A DNA stretch of 64,000 bases from Palaemon carinicauda (GCF_036898095.1 NC_090751.1:75013986-75077985); one strand, 5' to 3'. Numbered from the stretch's first letter, positions 21,403-33,540 are shown. Numbers and translations: made by a program. Notes: generated from the letters alone by a model not told the origin.

Positions 21403-24400
21403 AGCAGTACGGCCTCAGATGCCATCTCTTCTCCTTCTGCCTCTACGGGAGGACACCTAGCGCCTCTCCGCTCATTGGCTGAAAAGAGCTTCCTTGAAAC
21501 CTTCTGTGGGACGTTGTAGATGATGCTGTCCTATTCGCCGGCGGTCTTGATGTTTGCAGCGACTTCTGTTTTGACTAAGGAGGACGATAAGGCCGAGATG
21601 TGAGAGCCCAATGTAGGAGGTAGGCCTAGTTGGACTTTCTACACCTCTCCACCGCACGCTCGACGTCCTCCGCCTCGACAAGAGAGGAAACCTTATGAGT
21701 CAAATTCCTCCGTCTCGTTATCTCCATGCGGGACTTAACGATGGAACCTTTCCATTACCAAGTCCCTTCGACAACAGATGGTACTCGCCCACAAGTTGAC
21801 CACCTGATGGGAAAGAAACTCTATGGACCTGATCCCTAATAATTGAAATGTTTGCATCGACTTCCTCGTGGTCTCTTGACCAGTCCTCTGTTCTGCTAAG
21901 GTGTGACACGAAACCTAATAAGAGGTCTATCCACGAAGTAGTCTGCAAGGCATACTTCGCAAACTTCTCCAGGTTAAGGATCCCACTCGCAGAGAAAGAG
22001 AACACGACGGGATGTCTGGAGAATCTCTCAAAGGAGACTCCTCGGGTCAGTGCCTCTATGGAGTAGTCAAGAGGGAGGGCATGAAGGGGCTTGTTGGAAA
22101 CCTCATTATACCTCCTCTGCTGCACAAACGGCGGCAGAAGCTTAGGGGATGAGCGCCCTTAGAGGGAGCTGGAGAAGCAGGTGATCTGGGAGAATGACTT
22201 TTTCCGGGAACTTGTCAACCCCTTAGACCAGGGCAAGGCTGCACTAGCCTGTGGGGCTTTTTGGGTACCACAGACATAGTCTAAGTCTGTGTCTTTCCCC
22301 TCTTGAGGTACCACTGCCAGGTCATAGACCCCATAGATGGCTCTCATGCAGGCCAAGGCCTGCCAGAAGGCATGCTGCGGCTCCTTTTATTCTGCCTCCA
22401 TGAGTTTATGACTCACAACCATGGGGAGGTAGTCGTTCTCATTGTCATAGTATGCTCTCACCGATAGGAGCACGGGGTGGGTCAAAGTCATTGGGAATGG
22501 CCGTCTGAGGTTTGTCGCTTGCCCTGTCCTCGACGGTATGGAGGGGGGGACCCCGAGCTCTCTCTTGAAGTCTTGCTTTTCTTGCTGAAGTTTTAGGAGT
22601 GGTCTTGGAATCCTTTGGTTCCTTATTGGATGGCAGATATTCCTCCAGGAATGAGAACCTGGAGTGAATTTCTTTCCTAGAAGGAGGTTTTCCCTATCTT
22701 GAAGAGGGACCTACCAGCTGGCTGGCTCAGCTACCTAATGACAGGGCGTACGTAGCTCTGGGGGAATTACATCAATGGGACAGAAGGGAAAGGACTCGGT
22801 GAATAATACTGAGACGCCTGTATAAGGTGTCTCCCCTGGGAGGCATCAGTTGGGTCATCTTCCACCTCCTCTTCTTAGTTATGACCGGAGTCAGATGTAT
22901 CTGTGAGACTTCCACTCCTGTCTCAGCTGCTCACCGTGCCTCTTAAGAAGTGAGAAGACTATCCTCGGAGAAGGGGGCCTCTGCTGAACTGGCCCTGCTG
23001 TAATTTGTCTGAGGTCAGACGGATGGAAAGCTGTAGTTGGAGGAGCTGACTGGTAATTGCCTGTGGCAGGGGAAGTAGCCCGGTGACAGCTTGACGCACT
23101 GACTTGACCAGGGCGTCAAGCCATGAAGTGACAACATTGAAGACCGTAGGATCCCTCAGGAGACTGGGAGATGAAGTTCTAGGTTTGAAGGACTGGAAAT
23201 GGTCCCTACCTGGTACAGATGGCAACAGCCTGGCCTCTGGCTTGGGCTTGGAAGAGCCAAGAAGTTAGATGAATCCCTTTTGAAAGGGACCGGGCACTTG
23301 CCTTGCTGAAGGTCCTTTGATGGATGGTCCCTGGAACCTAAGAAAGTTGGCCTGGCCCAGGAGGCACGAATCTCTCTAGGGCGAGAAGGCCCTGGACTAT
23401 TCGGTGACTTCTGAAGGAGAGGAGATCGCTGGCATCACAGAGGAGGACTCTCTATGGAAGGACGACGGTTGTTGCCTTTGCAATGCCCATGCTCTGGATG
23501 GTTGTCCTGCGCTGGAGAGTGGTGATCCCAAATTGGCCTGTGCGGAGAGTTACGATCCTACTTTGGCAGGCGTCGGTCAGGTCAGGTGATCGGCGTTTGC
23601 AGGCCGGAAGTTGGCATGGTGCAGCAGATCTCGATGACAAGCGAGGCGCTGATAAACAGTGAGCTGGCAAACAGCGAGGTGCTGGCAAAAGGCGAGGACC
23701 CCTTGAGCGACAAGGGGCCTGTGGGTGACAAGGAGCTGGCAATCAATGAGTTGGTGAACGCCGATGAGTCAGAGAGCAGTCAAGAGGCTTTCCACTAAGG
23801 TCTGGGGAGCATAAACTGCAGGAAAATGGAGAGAGACTGACAAACGCAGCAAAGCTGGCAAACGACGAGCCTGAGGGCACTTAACCTCTGGCGAGTGACG
23901 GGCAGTGGAAGAATGGCTAAGAGCCTGATGACAGGTGAGGTTCTGACAAATTCCGCAAGGCTGCCGAACGAAGAGTCCAGGGGGAAGCAAGACGCTGGGG
24001 AGTGACAAGCGGTAAGAGAATGGCAAGAGCCTGAAGGGTGCTACAAGACTAGCAAATGATGAGCCAAGGTAGAGTCAAGAGAAGAGAGTGAGTCATAAGA
24101 GCACGCTGGCTAACTGCAAGACTACCGATGATAGTCTTGAGCTGGTGAGGAGCGAAAGTCACGGGGTGACAATTGACAATCACGCGAGGAAGGTCAGTGC
24201 TCACCAGGTGACGGGTGAGGGTCACGACGAACTGGCACACAGCTGATGAGTGAAGTCGCCAAAGGCGAACGTCTGGCAGGTGCAGAAGATCGGCGGTCCC
24301 TGCGGGTAATAAAGAGACCTCTCCTAACCTTAGGAGGAGGAGAACGTCTAGAGCATTGAGGACTGAGCTCCCTGGGTAACGTGGGACAGTCCTTGTAAGG

Positions 24401-25100
24401 AACTCGTCAGTAGCGGCAAGGTTTTTCCGAAGAGATCTGCTCCCAACGGCGTCTGGAAGGTCTCTGGAAGAGGATCTCTCTCGCAGACAAGAGTGATGGC
24501 CACCCGTAGGTGAGACCTACCTCGGACTTTGCTACAGCCTCGACGGAAAAGCCGGCTAAGCATAGGTGGGGGAGCGTAGTCTCCGGCAATGGTAGCAGCT
24601 GCCGGAGAAGGAACAGGGCTGGGTCTTTCGGCGGTCAAGATCAAAGCAACTCCTGGGTTACAATGCTCCGAACTCTCATGTGAAGTGAGTTCCACCTCTG
24701 AGAAAGCCGGTGTACGCTCCCTCTCTGCACCAAACTGAAGGAGTTACATCAATGCCTCCTTCAACCGGGGGAGGGGGGGTTTACACCCAGCAACGGCTAA
24801 ACCTGTAATAATTGAGAGAAGGAAAAACTTCCTCCAGGGGGAAGGGCAGAACGGCTTTTTCTAGGGGAAGCAGCTCTGTCCCTCGAACCCCGAGGTTGAC
24901 CTGATGTTAATTGGTCTAAGCTTCTGTTGAGTGTTCCACTGGAGAGAGCGATTGAGCAGGGGCTTCGGAAAGTCCAAGGCTTCTTCAACTTCGAGGAAGA
25001 CCCCGAAGGCGAAGAATCTCTCTTAGACTTCTTTTTCCATCACCCAACCTCTCCCACTGGGAGGCAGACTACTCCCGGCATTCAGAACAGGTGCTGTCCC
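21403..25100 (-). pseudogene. Gag-like region of DIRS-like A2
   Basis: The best preserved part is 22125-21718 (135 codons) with ILNLEKFAKYALQTTSWIDLL and FPSGGQLVGEYHLLSKGLG, which looks like a structural Gag-type protein; no nucleic-acid-binding CCHC was seen. Upstream (23600-24300) is low-complexity sequence with many short repeats built around GGCGAG, GCTGGCAA and GTGACAAG words, the position where B and C carry cleaner tandem repeats. Assignment as Gag is by position and is tentative. Confidence 0.5.
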
Positions 25101-25249
25101 GATCCCACCGCCGCCCTTGGCAAGCCAGACACAATAGATGTGGGTGTCTCTACAGAGGACATGAAGGTACCACAGGTGTGGCCCTCAGGTCCTGGACATG
25201 TCCACATGAGAATGGTCACAAAGAACCAATCGCACAGCAAAAGAAAGAA

Positions 25250-25505
25250 TTAATAATGTAAATAAAGTAGACAAAGTCCAATAGTACGTCAGTTGGAAGG
25301 AGGAGAGAGGTAACCTCCATTCTCTACCGAGCCAAAAGCAAAGGGGTTACTCAAACCAGGTGTGTGAGCAGGGTTAGCCAGTTACACCACCCCCAATTAG
25401 CAGGTGAGTGGTTGTCCCTCACTAAAAGTCTTATGGCTCATCTTTCAGCTTCACCAAAGTCATATCCCTATAAATAGCGAAGGTTTGCATTGGGTGATGG
25501 AACAA
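25250..25505. repeat. right terminal repeat of DIRS-like A2
   Basis: Ends in TATAAATAGCGAAGGTTTGC and GATGGAACAA, parallel to the right end of element C. No inverted partner is visible at the left side of A2. Confidence 0.55.
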
Positions 25506-27675
25506 ATAATGCTTTAATATACCCTGTACTTCATAAAGAAAAGGTATATTGTTTGAAATTATATGACAAAAAATATTGCCGACTCGTTACCGAGAGAGGC
25601 TATTCATTGCCAGAAATCGAACCTTGCCCGAGTGGGAAAACCTTTAAAATCCATAGGCAAAATAAAAAATAAGGCTTTAATATACTCTCTACTTTGTAAA
25701 ACAAAAACAGTATATTAATACTATCCTCAAACTTGTGAAAGAAAGCTATACAGGTATTTGTGTGGAATACCAAACTGAAAATTCAGGCTATTCGTTAAAA
25801 TAAAATATAATTTCTTATTTAATGACTAATTCGTTTAACGGCAGCTTTTCTGGAACGTATCTTGTTATACAAGGAGTACCTGTGCTGTCAATATGTATAT
25901 TATTTCTAGCCAAAGGTAAAACCTACACAAACAGAAATTTTCCCCTCACTTGTTATATGCTTATCACAAATTTACTTTGGTTATTATAAAACTTGAGAAA
26001 ATCATATACCATACATTTTGGTTTCAATTTAGATGGACTGGGGTACCATAATGTGAAATATTTAATAGAAGAATGACATAATTTAGGAACATCTGAAAAA
26101 AAAAACTAAGTCAATAGGCTATAATTAAATGTATAGAAGTGATGACAAAGGGACAAATTTGGAAGTAATGTGTACTTTTCCTAACTATACAAACCCAAGT
26201 CCTTTACATAAAAGACTTGTAAAAGCAAACCTGGAATACGCCATTCAAAAATTATAACAAGGTGTCCACCACGGCAGAGTTGCCGGTCCTACCACACCCT
26301 TAAGAAACTCTGTTTCAGTATTGGCGCCATCCTAGGCAGCAGGAAAATATCTATTCTCCAGCCTAGGGTCTGCTAATACAGTTAAGGGGCCGGCAGCAAA
26401 CTTGCCGCCTCCTCTCAACAAGTGAGAAACAGAGTTCCAGTGCCGGCGCCATCCTAGGCGGCAGAAGAATATCTATTCTTCAGCCTAGGGTCTGCGAGCA
26501 CAGGAATAGTCTACTAGACCGCAGGGAGAAGGTGGCAGCATCATACAACCACTTCAAGTGTGGCCTAGGGAGGTCTAGCCTCCTATGCCGGCAGCCTAGT
26601 CCGACAGGGGAATGACTATTCACCCTGCCGGCCGGCTGCCGGCAAAAGACTATATACTCTGAGGTTCTGACCAAAACCCAAAACCTGCTATCTGCGGCTA
26701 AGGGAAAGGGCAGAAAACCCTAGCCTAGTCATGCCTGAATGACAACTCGAGGCATGGCCAACTAGGGTTGTAGCCTAAGGCTACACTCAGAGGGAAGGGG
26801 GGATTACCCTTAAATCTCCACTGGAGACGAGTATCGGTTTATATAATAATTCTAGGAGATATCTCCGCCTGAATAGATAAAACGATACACGAGGGTAACC
26901 GGGAAACATGTATGAAAGTATACTAAACCCACTAGGCTAGTAGCGGGTGAGAATCGACTACCTTAATCGCCGAAACACTTTCGTATACGATCTCAGAAGA
27001 GGAATATTTATATGCGATCAATGTATCTTACGCGTATAAATTGCCTAAATAGCTTCATTTAATTGTTATTACACTAGGAATGTCTATTATATCAAGCATG
27101 AAAGTAAACTAAAACGCATAGGCTAGGAAGCCAAGCGGCAAGCAAGGTTCGGTTACCTAAATCGTCGAACCTATCAAAAATACAATCGGCATAATATAAT
27201 TGACTCCTAGCAATGAAGACTGAATAGCTTCAAGATATTCCTGTTATTAATATCGGGAAAGTCATTCCGGCTAACTAAATAACTCATGCGTAATGAACGA
27301 CAGCACCCATGACGCATCCGGTTCAGGCAAAAGCTCTCTCACTTAAATTAACCTAATTTCACTGTGAGGCAAGAGCTAAAATTTATACAATGTAAAGATC
27401 AAATACTCAACTTTCCAGAGGCAGAAGAGACTGGAGATTGCATGATAAATCCAAAAAGTAGAGCGTACACAAAAGAGCAATAGGGAAAATCACCGAGCTG
27501 TAGCGCTACACTTATAGGAATAAAACACGGCGGCAACGATGGCGCCATCTGGATACTCAAGGTAGTAACGGAGGAAGGGTACCTTGATAACGGCTCCCCT
27601 TCTATTTTTGCCACTTTCCCCCTCGAAGCGAAAACGCTATTCGGGGTGAAGATTGCTATGTGTCGTATCAAGATA
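25506..27675. other. unresolved repeat-derived sequence inside A1
   Basis: 25506-26166 is AT-rich with no feature. From about 26167 the sequence GTACTTTTCCTAACTATACAAACCC resembles the terminal repeats of the DIRS-like elements, so another element end may lie here, but no partner end was found. Positions 26301-26375 and 26412-26510 are imperfect copies (both with GGCGCCATCCTAGGC and CAGCCTAGGGTCTGC). No ORF of note. Confidence 0.4.
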
Positions 27676-28672
27676 CAGGCAGTCCCCAACTTACGAACAC
27701 AATAGGGACCGAGAGTCTGTTCGTAAGCTGGATTGTTCGTAAGTCGTTAAGTGTTAAATTTTGGTCTAGAGTAAGCGTAACCTAACTCAGATGTCTACGA
27801 TTTTCAGCCGTAGAAGTCAACAAATAGCCCATTTCATATAAAATAGGTTATTACAAATATTTTACTTTATCATATTACAGTAGTCTGTATAATACTGTAA
27901 AGTTCAGTACAGTATGTTATTTTATTATCCTGTACTGCACACTACATAATAGAAACTTGCACAAACAATCGGCCATACATATGCACTGCATTTCTGAATC
28001 AGCTGACTTGAAGTAAAATCGTAGTAAATATAGTGTACTGTACATTTAGTACAGTACTGTACATTAATTCCTTTTTAAATAAATGTACTAAAAGCTATTT
28101 TATTGTTCCATTACCCATTTTTTTTTTTGCTAAAAACTTACGTAAACAAGCGGCCATTTGCATTATGTACTGTACTGTATTTACTGTATGTAACAGTACT
28201 GTGCATTTAACTGCTTCGTGGTTGTTTTGTTAATGTTAAATAAAATGCAGAAGGTTAGTTTACTGAATTGTTTTATTTTAATTTTGACCGACGGAATCAT
28301 TCTTTGTAGAGCTTACGTCACGTATCTTGTGACGTCATGTATTTGGCGGAAACGCGTTGACAAACTGAATGATTTCCTTTCATTATGTTGCCGAATAATC
28401 TTATTACAGCATTCCCATGATCGAAACACCGAGTAACGATATCAAGTGTTTTAGTGGTCGGTATCATTAGTTATGAGATTAGTACAACTTACCGTAAAGT
28501 TAAACAAAAAAGTCTGATGACGTTATATTTCTTCTGGCGGAAGGCGAGAGGCAAATCAAGTGATTTTCTTCCGATCTGTTACTATTCCCATAATCGAAAC
28601 ATCGAATAAGGATATAAAATTTGTTTTAATTTTCAAAGAAATATGAAGATTTAACTGCATTAAAAATCAAAA

Positions 28673-28675
<3 letters not shown>

Positions 28676-28751
<76 letters not shown>
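28676..28751. repeat. (GA)n tract ending in a G-run
   Basis: About 65 bases of GA followed by roughly 11 G residues, within MITE beta. The homologous tract in copy 2 (51342-51434) differs in length. Confidence 0.95.
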
Positions 28752-28753
<2 letters not shown>

Positions 28754-29474
28754 TGCGTATTCCATGTATAACTAATAATAAGGTCTATCAACGAACTGTA
28801 TGGAAAATGTGATACCCTATAATATATTGGCGCTGTTGTAATATTCACTATGAAGAGATTTCGAATATCAAGAAAATTATATAAATCAGTGTTATTCGTA
28901 CTATATGTGCGCATAATCGTAATACTGCAGCGTCACCTTGAGATCAGCTGATCTCCCAACCAAAAGTAAATCAAAAGTAATTGTTGATTATTGAAATGCT
29001 CAAGAAATTAAAAAAAAATATGAACGTGCTTTAATAAACCACAATTAAACACAATAATGTCTAATGAAATATGAAGGCTTAATATTGAACGAAAAATTGA
29101 ATACTATATGAAGCTTTAGAATTAACTACCCGTATGCGATTGACAGAGCGAGCACACACACACACAGAAAGAGCTACAACGATTTCGCATGATACCTAAT
29201 AATAAGAACTGTAGGGAAACTGATTTTCTGTAACATATTGGCGCTGATGTAATATTCATCTTAAAGATATTTCTAATATGTTAAGAAATAAAAAAAAAAT
29301 GCCAAAAGTCTGATGACGTTATATTTCTTCTGGCAGAAGGCGAGAGGCAAATCAAGTGGTTTTCTTCCGATCCGTTACTATTCCCATAATTGAAACATCG
29401 AATAAGGATATAAAGAATTTTTTAATAATTTTCAAAGAAATATGAAGATTTAACTGCATTAAAAATCAAAATAC

Positions 29475-29479
29475 GGGGG

Positions 29480-29541
<62 letters not shown>
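29475..29541. repeat. G-run followed by (GA)n tract
   Basis: GGGGGGGG then GA dinucleotides; second GA tract of MITE beta copy 1, equivalent to 52116-52201 in copy 2. Confidence 0.95.
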
Positions 29542-29544
<3 letters not shown>

Positions 29545-29658
29545 TTAAACTTGCGATGAAATATACGGATGTTTACATACATGTTTGGACTTCCGTCAAT
29601 TTGTGTTCGTATGTCCGGATGTTCGTAACACGGATGTTCGTATCTTGGGGAGCGTCTA

Positions 29659-31240
29659 AAATATTTCATCTGCTATAGAACTTAGTACAAGATCTAGAGC
29701 AGTACCGCGTGAATTCACTTTACAAAGCCGAAATTGAAAATAAAATTAATTATATCAATTTAAATGAGGGAACCAGCTACTCGTTGAGATACTACCGCTA
29801 GAGTGTTATGGGGATCTTTCACTAGATCCTCCTCTCTGGTTACGGTTCACTTTCCTATATGTCCCTTGATATTGTGCGATATCCTTAAGAGAAATTTTAA
29901 GGATATTCGCGCCAGGAGTTAGAATTCTGGAGACCTAAAGGTAAATTCTCTGGGAATATCACTGTAGTCAAATATACCCTAGGAAGCTACTTATAGGATC
30001 CTTCTATCAGGACGACATGGCCTGAGCCCAAAAATACCACTAGCAAGGTAAGACACATGTCCAAGAATCTTGGCAAGGATGAAATCCTAGGTAAAACAAT
30101 ACTGTAGTTACTCTTGACTTCCCAGCTTTAGGAGGCTTAGGAGGAGAGGCCTGCTTGGAGCAATTAGATATTCCTAAATCTGGAGGGGGGGGGGGGAACA
30201 AAGCCGAAGCAGTTAGACCACCTTCGTAGTACAGATGGCAAATCTCTCGACTCATCCCAGGCACTCTTTAGAGGAGTTTTCTGCTGAGGACCCCTAGGTG
30301 TACAAAGAAAGTCTTTCTCGTTAGAACGAGTCGGAGACTGGTAATCAGGATCTACCAGCAAGACTGCCTCGGTACGAGGGATGTGACAGGCTCAACTCCA
30401 AGGTCACTACGGGAATGAGATGCTTCCACTGTTCTGATAGGAGACACTTCTAAAAGAAATATCTTGTCTGCATAATCAGAAAGATATAAATCCCTCACAG
30501 AGCACTAGTGGGGGTTGGGTGGGATCTACACAAAGAAGCATAGTCTGGAATGCAAGCATCTACTGGATCTGGTTCGGAGAGCGTAGCTGCCAGGTGATCT
30601 GCGGTAAGAACAGGTTCAATTTCATAATGCACCTTACTGACACTGGGAGATATGTTCACGAAAAAGGGCCAAACCTCAGGGGGATCTTGACATGCAAAAC
30701 TTCAATGGGGAATAACGTTCAAACCCGAACTTACCTTGCATGTCTTCTCACTACTTAACAAGAGAGGAGGAGGAGAACGATCTCTCTTGGCTCGCTTCTA
30801 GCAAGAACGATATATATCCCATTGGGAGGATGCCCACTCCCTATAATACTCACATGGCGATTCTACCGAACATCTCTTTCTTCTACATGTCAGACATACA
30901 GAGAGGATTCGCATCTATTTGGCTCATAGAGGTTCTACAATATTGACTATTAAAGCCCAGACAGGAATGCATCAAGGTCAACAAAATCAAAAGGTACACG
31001 CACTAACTGCAAATAATTCACACACAAGTGACAAATAACGTCCAAGAAACAAAGACAGAGGCACAAGCAAATACAAGGGTGACGAGCGGGCGATATTGTC
31101 TGATCGTAGGACAGAAAGTCGGTGCCTCCTATTGCTAGCATGGCCAGAAGTGTTGTGACTAGACACTTGAGACAAGCGTAATCTGTCATGCAAACCGGCT
31201 GCCCAGCAGCATAGCATGATGCAATCTCCCGATTCTTTTT
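29659..31240 (-). pseudogene. Gag-like/5' region of DIRS-like A1
   Basis: Minus-strand frames at 30361-30040 encode Pro-rich peptides (FVPPPPS; KQASPPKPPKAGK) of the kind seen in the upstream part of A2. Position next to the right terminal repeat (31248-31325) fits the 5' end of a minus-oriented DIRS element. Similarity to known Gag proteins cannot be confirmed by eye. Confidence 0.4.
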
Positions 31241-31247
31241 CTTTATT

Positions 31248-31325
31248 TTTTCTGGCCATAAGAAACACCAGAAGTAACCCCATTAAATGACTCATAAGTT
31301 TGTATCGGCATGGGAATAAAAAAAG
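31248..31325. repeat. right inverted terminal repeat of DIRS-like A1
   Basis: Reverse complement resembles 11633-11717: TCTGGCCATA, AGTAACCCCATTAAATGACTC and AGTTTGTAT align with the left repeat. Diverged; the outermost base is uncertain because of an A-run. Confidence 0.6.
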
Positions 31326-31441
31326 GTTAAAAAAAAAAGCACCTAATATGACAAAACTATAATGTAAAACAAATAGGGATGGAGGAAATCTAAGTATCCA
31401 TCCAACACAGGACTTATAAGATTTTCACTACAATTTCTTAC

Positions 31442-31583
31442 CAACAAGGTCACAAAAAGCTTCAGGGGTAAGTTGCTCTGTAAGGAAGAGGTAAATATCG
31501 TCGAAATTGGATTCAACCAACGCTGCACATCCATCAGAGAGAGAGCCTAACTGCCCGCAGATTGCCAAAAGCCTATCCAGCAG
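31442..31583 (-). CDS. prosaposin-like gene, exon encoding second half of a saposin B domain
   Basis: The minus-strand exon of 142 nt lies between an acceptor (TTTTGAACAG, ending 31584) and a donor (G|GTAAG at 31441). It starts in phase 0 and ends in phase 1, complementary to the exon at 8160-8311. The peptide begins LLDRLLAICGQLGSLSDGC, continues AALVESNFDDIYLFLTEQL and ends TPEAFCDLV. This is the C-x(10)-C...C layout and amphipathic helix pattern of the second half of saposin B domains. Phase 0 at the mid-domain boundary equals the phase leaving the other exon, as expected for tandem saposin domains each built from two exons. The preceding half-domain exon was not found up to the window end. 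Confidence 0.83.
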
Positions 31584-31808
31584 CTGTTCAAAAGATTAAA
31601 TTTTATTACAAAATTTAGGACAAACGTCAGGCACTGGAACCAGTGAAGTAATTCAGTACCATCATAACAATTCAAATTATTTAACAAAATATAAAATCTG
31701 ATTGGAAACACTTGTTAAAAAAATATATTTACACATCAAAATATCACTCAATATTAGAAAGTTTTTTACTAGAAATGAAGTTTTATGATAAAACAAAGTT
31801 TTATGAAT

Positions 31809-31975
31809 ACTTACCTGGCAGTTATATATATGTAGCTTAGTCTCTGACTTTCGGCAGAATTTATTCGAAAATCGCGGCAACCGCCTTGTGGAGGTTGTGC
31901 GGTTAGGTGGTTAACACCCCTTACAGGGTGGTACTTTGAATCATTCCCGTTTTCTGTTCCTCAGTTCATCTTTGC
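31809..31975. repeat. left inverted terminal repeat of element B
   Basis: Begins ACTTACCTGGCAGTTATATA; contains AAAATCGCGGCAACCGCC and GTTAACACCCCTTACAGGG. Inverted partner at 40820-40988, about 95% identical by eye. Confidence 0.9.
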
Positions 31976-32015
31976 CCGACCTGTCTCCTGAGGGGAGGTG
32001 GGTGGGCTTTAAAAT

Positions 32016-32110
32016 ATATATATAACTGCCAGGTAAGTATTCATAAAACTTTGTTTTATCATAAAAACTCCATTTTTATGAATAGTACTTACCTGGCAGT
32101 TATATATATA
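32016..32110. repeat. internal complementary region of element B
   Basis: First half is the complement of the outermost left end (AACTGCCAGGTAAGTATTC, then AAACTTTGTTTTATCAT). Second half repeats the outermost right end in complement (TTTTTATGAATAGTACTTAC). Their junction represents the circular intermediate. Confidence 0.88.
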
Positions 32111-32522
32111 TATATAGCTGATTCACACATTTGGAGGAGGGAAACAGACAATAAACATCGTTGGGGAAACAACAAAAGAGTTGTAGGAGAAAAAACACCT
32201 TGATTCCTTACCTGCTAAGGTATCTGACTTTAAAAGTTACTGCCTCTAGAGTCGCTTTCTCTTAGGAGTGTTCACCCAGGAGTAGACCTGCTATGCTGCA
32301 AACAACTCAATCGAGTCTGTCAAAGGGGTAAGACCAACAACTTAACTAGACTTCAGAAAACTACCTTTGCCCCATATAATAAAAACCTGCAACATTACTA
32401 AAACTAACCAACTAACCTTGCAGCATAGATATAAACAATCTACCTAGACTGAGGGAACCGTACCACAAGACTAAGTCCTTGGACAATAAAAAAAAACACA
32501 AACCCTTATACATGCATACAAA

Positions 32523-33540
32523 CTAAGGTTGAGTGGGGGTACTAACTCCTTTGCCTAATACAGAAGCCGTAGCTATGTATGGGCCCAAGGTATAACACTT
32601 GTCATAGTCTACTCTCACCCCTCTGAGGTAATGAGAAGCTAAGACAGAGTTGCTCCTCCAGAAAGTTGCGTCCATGATTAGCCTAACTGACATATTTTTC
32701 GGATATGCCAGTGAGGTAGCAATGGCTCTCACTTCGTGAGCCCGTACTTTCAACAGGGCGAAGTGTTCCTCCTCACATAAGAGGTGGGCTTCCCTAATAT
32801 TTTCCCTCAGGAAAAAGGACAAAGCGTTCTTTGACAGGGGTTTTTGTGGATCCTTCACTGAACACCATAACGAGTTGGATGCACCCCTTACGTTCTTAGT
32901 GTGAGCCAAATAAGCTTTGAGGGCCCTAACTGGGCAGAGGATTCTTTCCTGCTCTTGACCCACTAGGTTCGTGAGGTGAATGACCTCAAACGTCCTAGGC
33001 CAGGGTTTCGAAGGGTTCTCGTTCTTGGCGAGAAAGTCGAACCTTAAGGCACAAACCGCTCCATCCTGATTGAAGCCTACCCGCTTCTCAATCGCCTGGA
33101 CCTCGCTGACCCTTTTGGCAGTTGCTAGAGTCATAAGGAAGAGGGTTCTCTTTGTTACATCTCGAAGAGAGGCTTGCGAGATAGGTTCAAATTCCTTGGA
33201 GCACCACATCCAGGTTCCAAGATGTGGGTCTTAATTATACCTGTTTCGTCGTCTCAAAAGACCTAATGAGGTCCTGCAAATCTTTATTTTGGGACAACTC
33301 TAGGCCTCTATGCCTAAAGACGGTCGAGAGCATACTCCTGTATCCATTGAAGGTAGATACAACCAGCATAGCATCCTGTCTGAGGTACAATAAAAAGTCT
33401 GCAATCTGGCTCAGAGAGGTAGTGGTTGAAGAAATCTTGTGCCGCCTGCACCAAGCTCTAAAGGTCTCCCACTTAGATTGGTAGACTCTTTGTGAAGAGA
33501 TCCTCGAGATCTGACAAGCTTCTCGACAGTCTGAAGGCAA
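32523..33540 (-). pseudogene. tyrosine recombinase of element B, one frameshift
   Basis: Two frames cover almost the whole domain. Codons 33540-33235 carry the N-terminal SAM-like part (RVYQSKWETFRAWCRRHKI, GYRSMLSTVFRHRGLEL, FETTK). After one frameshift near 33225, codons 33209-32523 carry the catalytic part: ATAKRVSEVQAI with Arg I, RILCPVRALKAYL, KVRAHEVRAIATSLAY with H-x-x-R, and DATFWRSNSVLASHYLRGV with the candidate nucleophile Tyr. All expected catalytic residues are visible, making this the best preserved recombinase here. It joins RNase H in the same frame across a single TGA (33543-33541). It would integrate circular cDNA. Confidence 0.87.

Larger units (their letters stand above)
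17830..25505 (-). mobile_element. DIRS-like YR retrotransposon A2 (same family group as C)
   Basis: Collinear with element C from its recombinase region to its right terminus. A2 has YR (18408-18969), RNase H (19153-19841), RT (20100-21402) and Gag-like sequence (21403-25100) on the minus strand. The right end reads AAATAGCG..GGTTTGC..GATGGAACAA, comparable with C's AAATAGCGTGGTTTG..GGAACAA. A matching left terminal repeat and internal complementary region were not found, so the left boundary is approximate and may be truncated. It sits inside A1. Confidence 0.65.
27676..29658. mobile_element. MITE beta, copy 1: TA-flanked non-autonomous DNA transposon
   Basis: Starts CAGGCAGTCCCCAACTTACG after TA (27674-27675) and ends with the imperfect complement CTTGGGGAGCGTCT near 29658; the right TA is mutated. 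A second copy surrounds element C (42444-52301) and is collinear. An internal direct repeat of about 165 bp (around 28512-28675 and 29309-29474) precedes each of two GA tracts (28676-28740 and 29482-29541). No ORF. TIR style and TA target suggest mobilisation by a Tc1/mariner-pogo transposase. Confidence 0.85.
11633..31325 (-). mobile_element. DIRS-like YR retrotransposon A1 (old, enlarged by nested insertions)
   Basis: The left end (11633-11717) and right end (about 31248-31325) are diverged inverted repeats sharing CATTTGA/TCAAATG, GGGTTACT/AGTAACCC and the TCTGG-CATA block. An internal complementary segment follows the left repeat at 11873-11908 and continues at 16432-16490, split by a Tigger insertion. 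Minus-strand remnants of tyrosine recombinase and RNase H lie at 16590-17535 and Gag-like sequence at 29659-31240. Element A2, a TA-flanked element and unresolved sequence separate these parts. Inverted repeats plus an internal complementary region place it with DIRS1-type rather than Ngaro elements. That all parts belong to one element is inference. Confidence 0.6.
8312..31441 (-). other. 23.1-kb intron of the prosaposin-like gene
   Basis: Bounded by the donor GTAAG at 31441 and the acceptor AG at 8313-8312. Joining the exons restores codon phase (G from the upstream exon plus AA gives Glu) and yields a continuous CDLV-E-MCENR linker between two saposin domains. The intron is mostly filled by the DIRS-like element A1 and elements nested in it, plus about 3.3 kb at its 3' end with a LINE 3'UTR copy. 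Confidence 0.75.
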
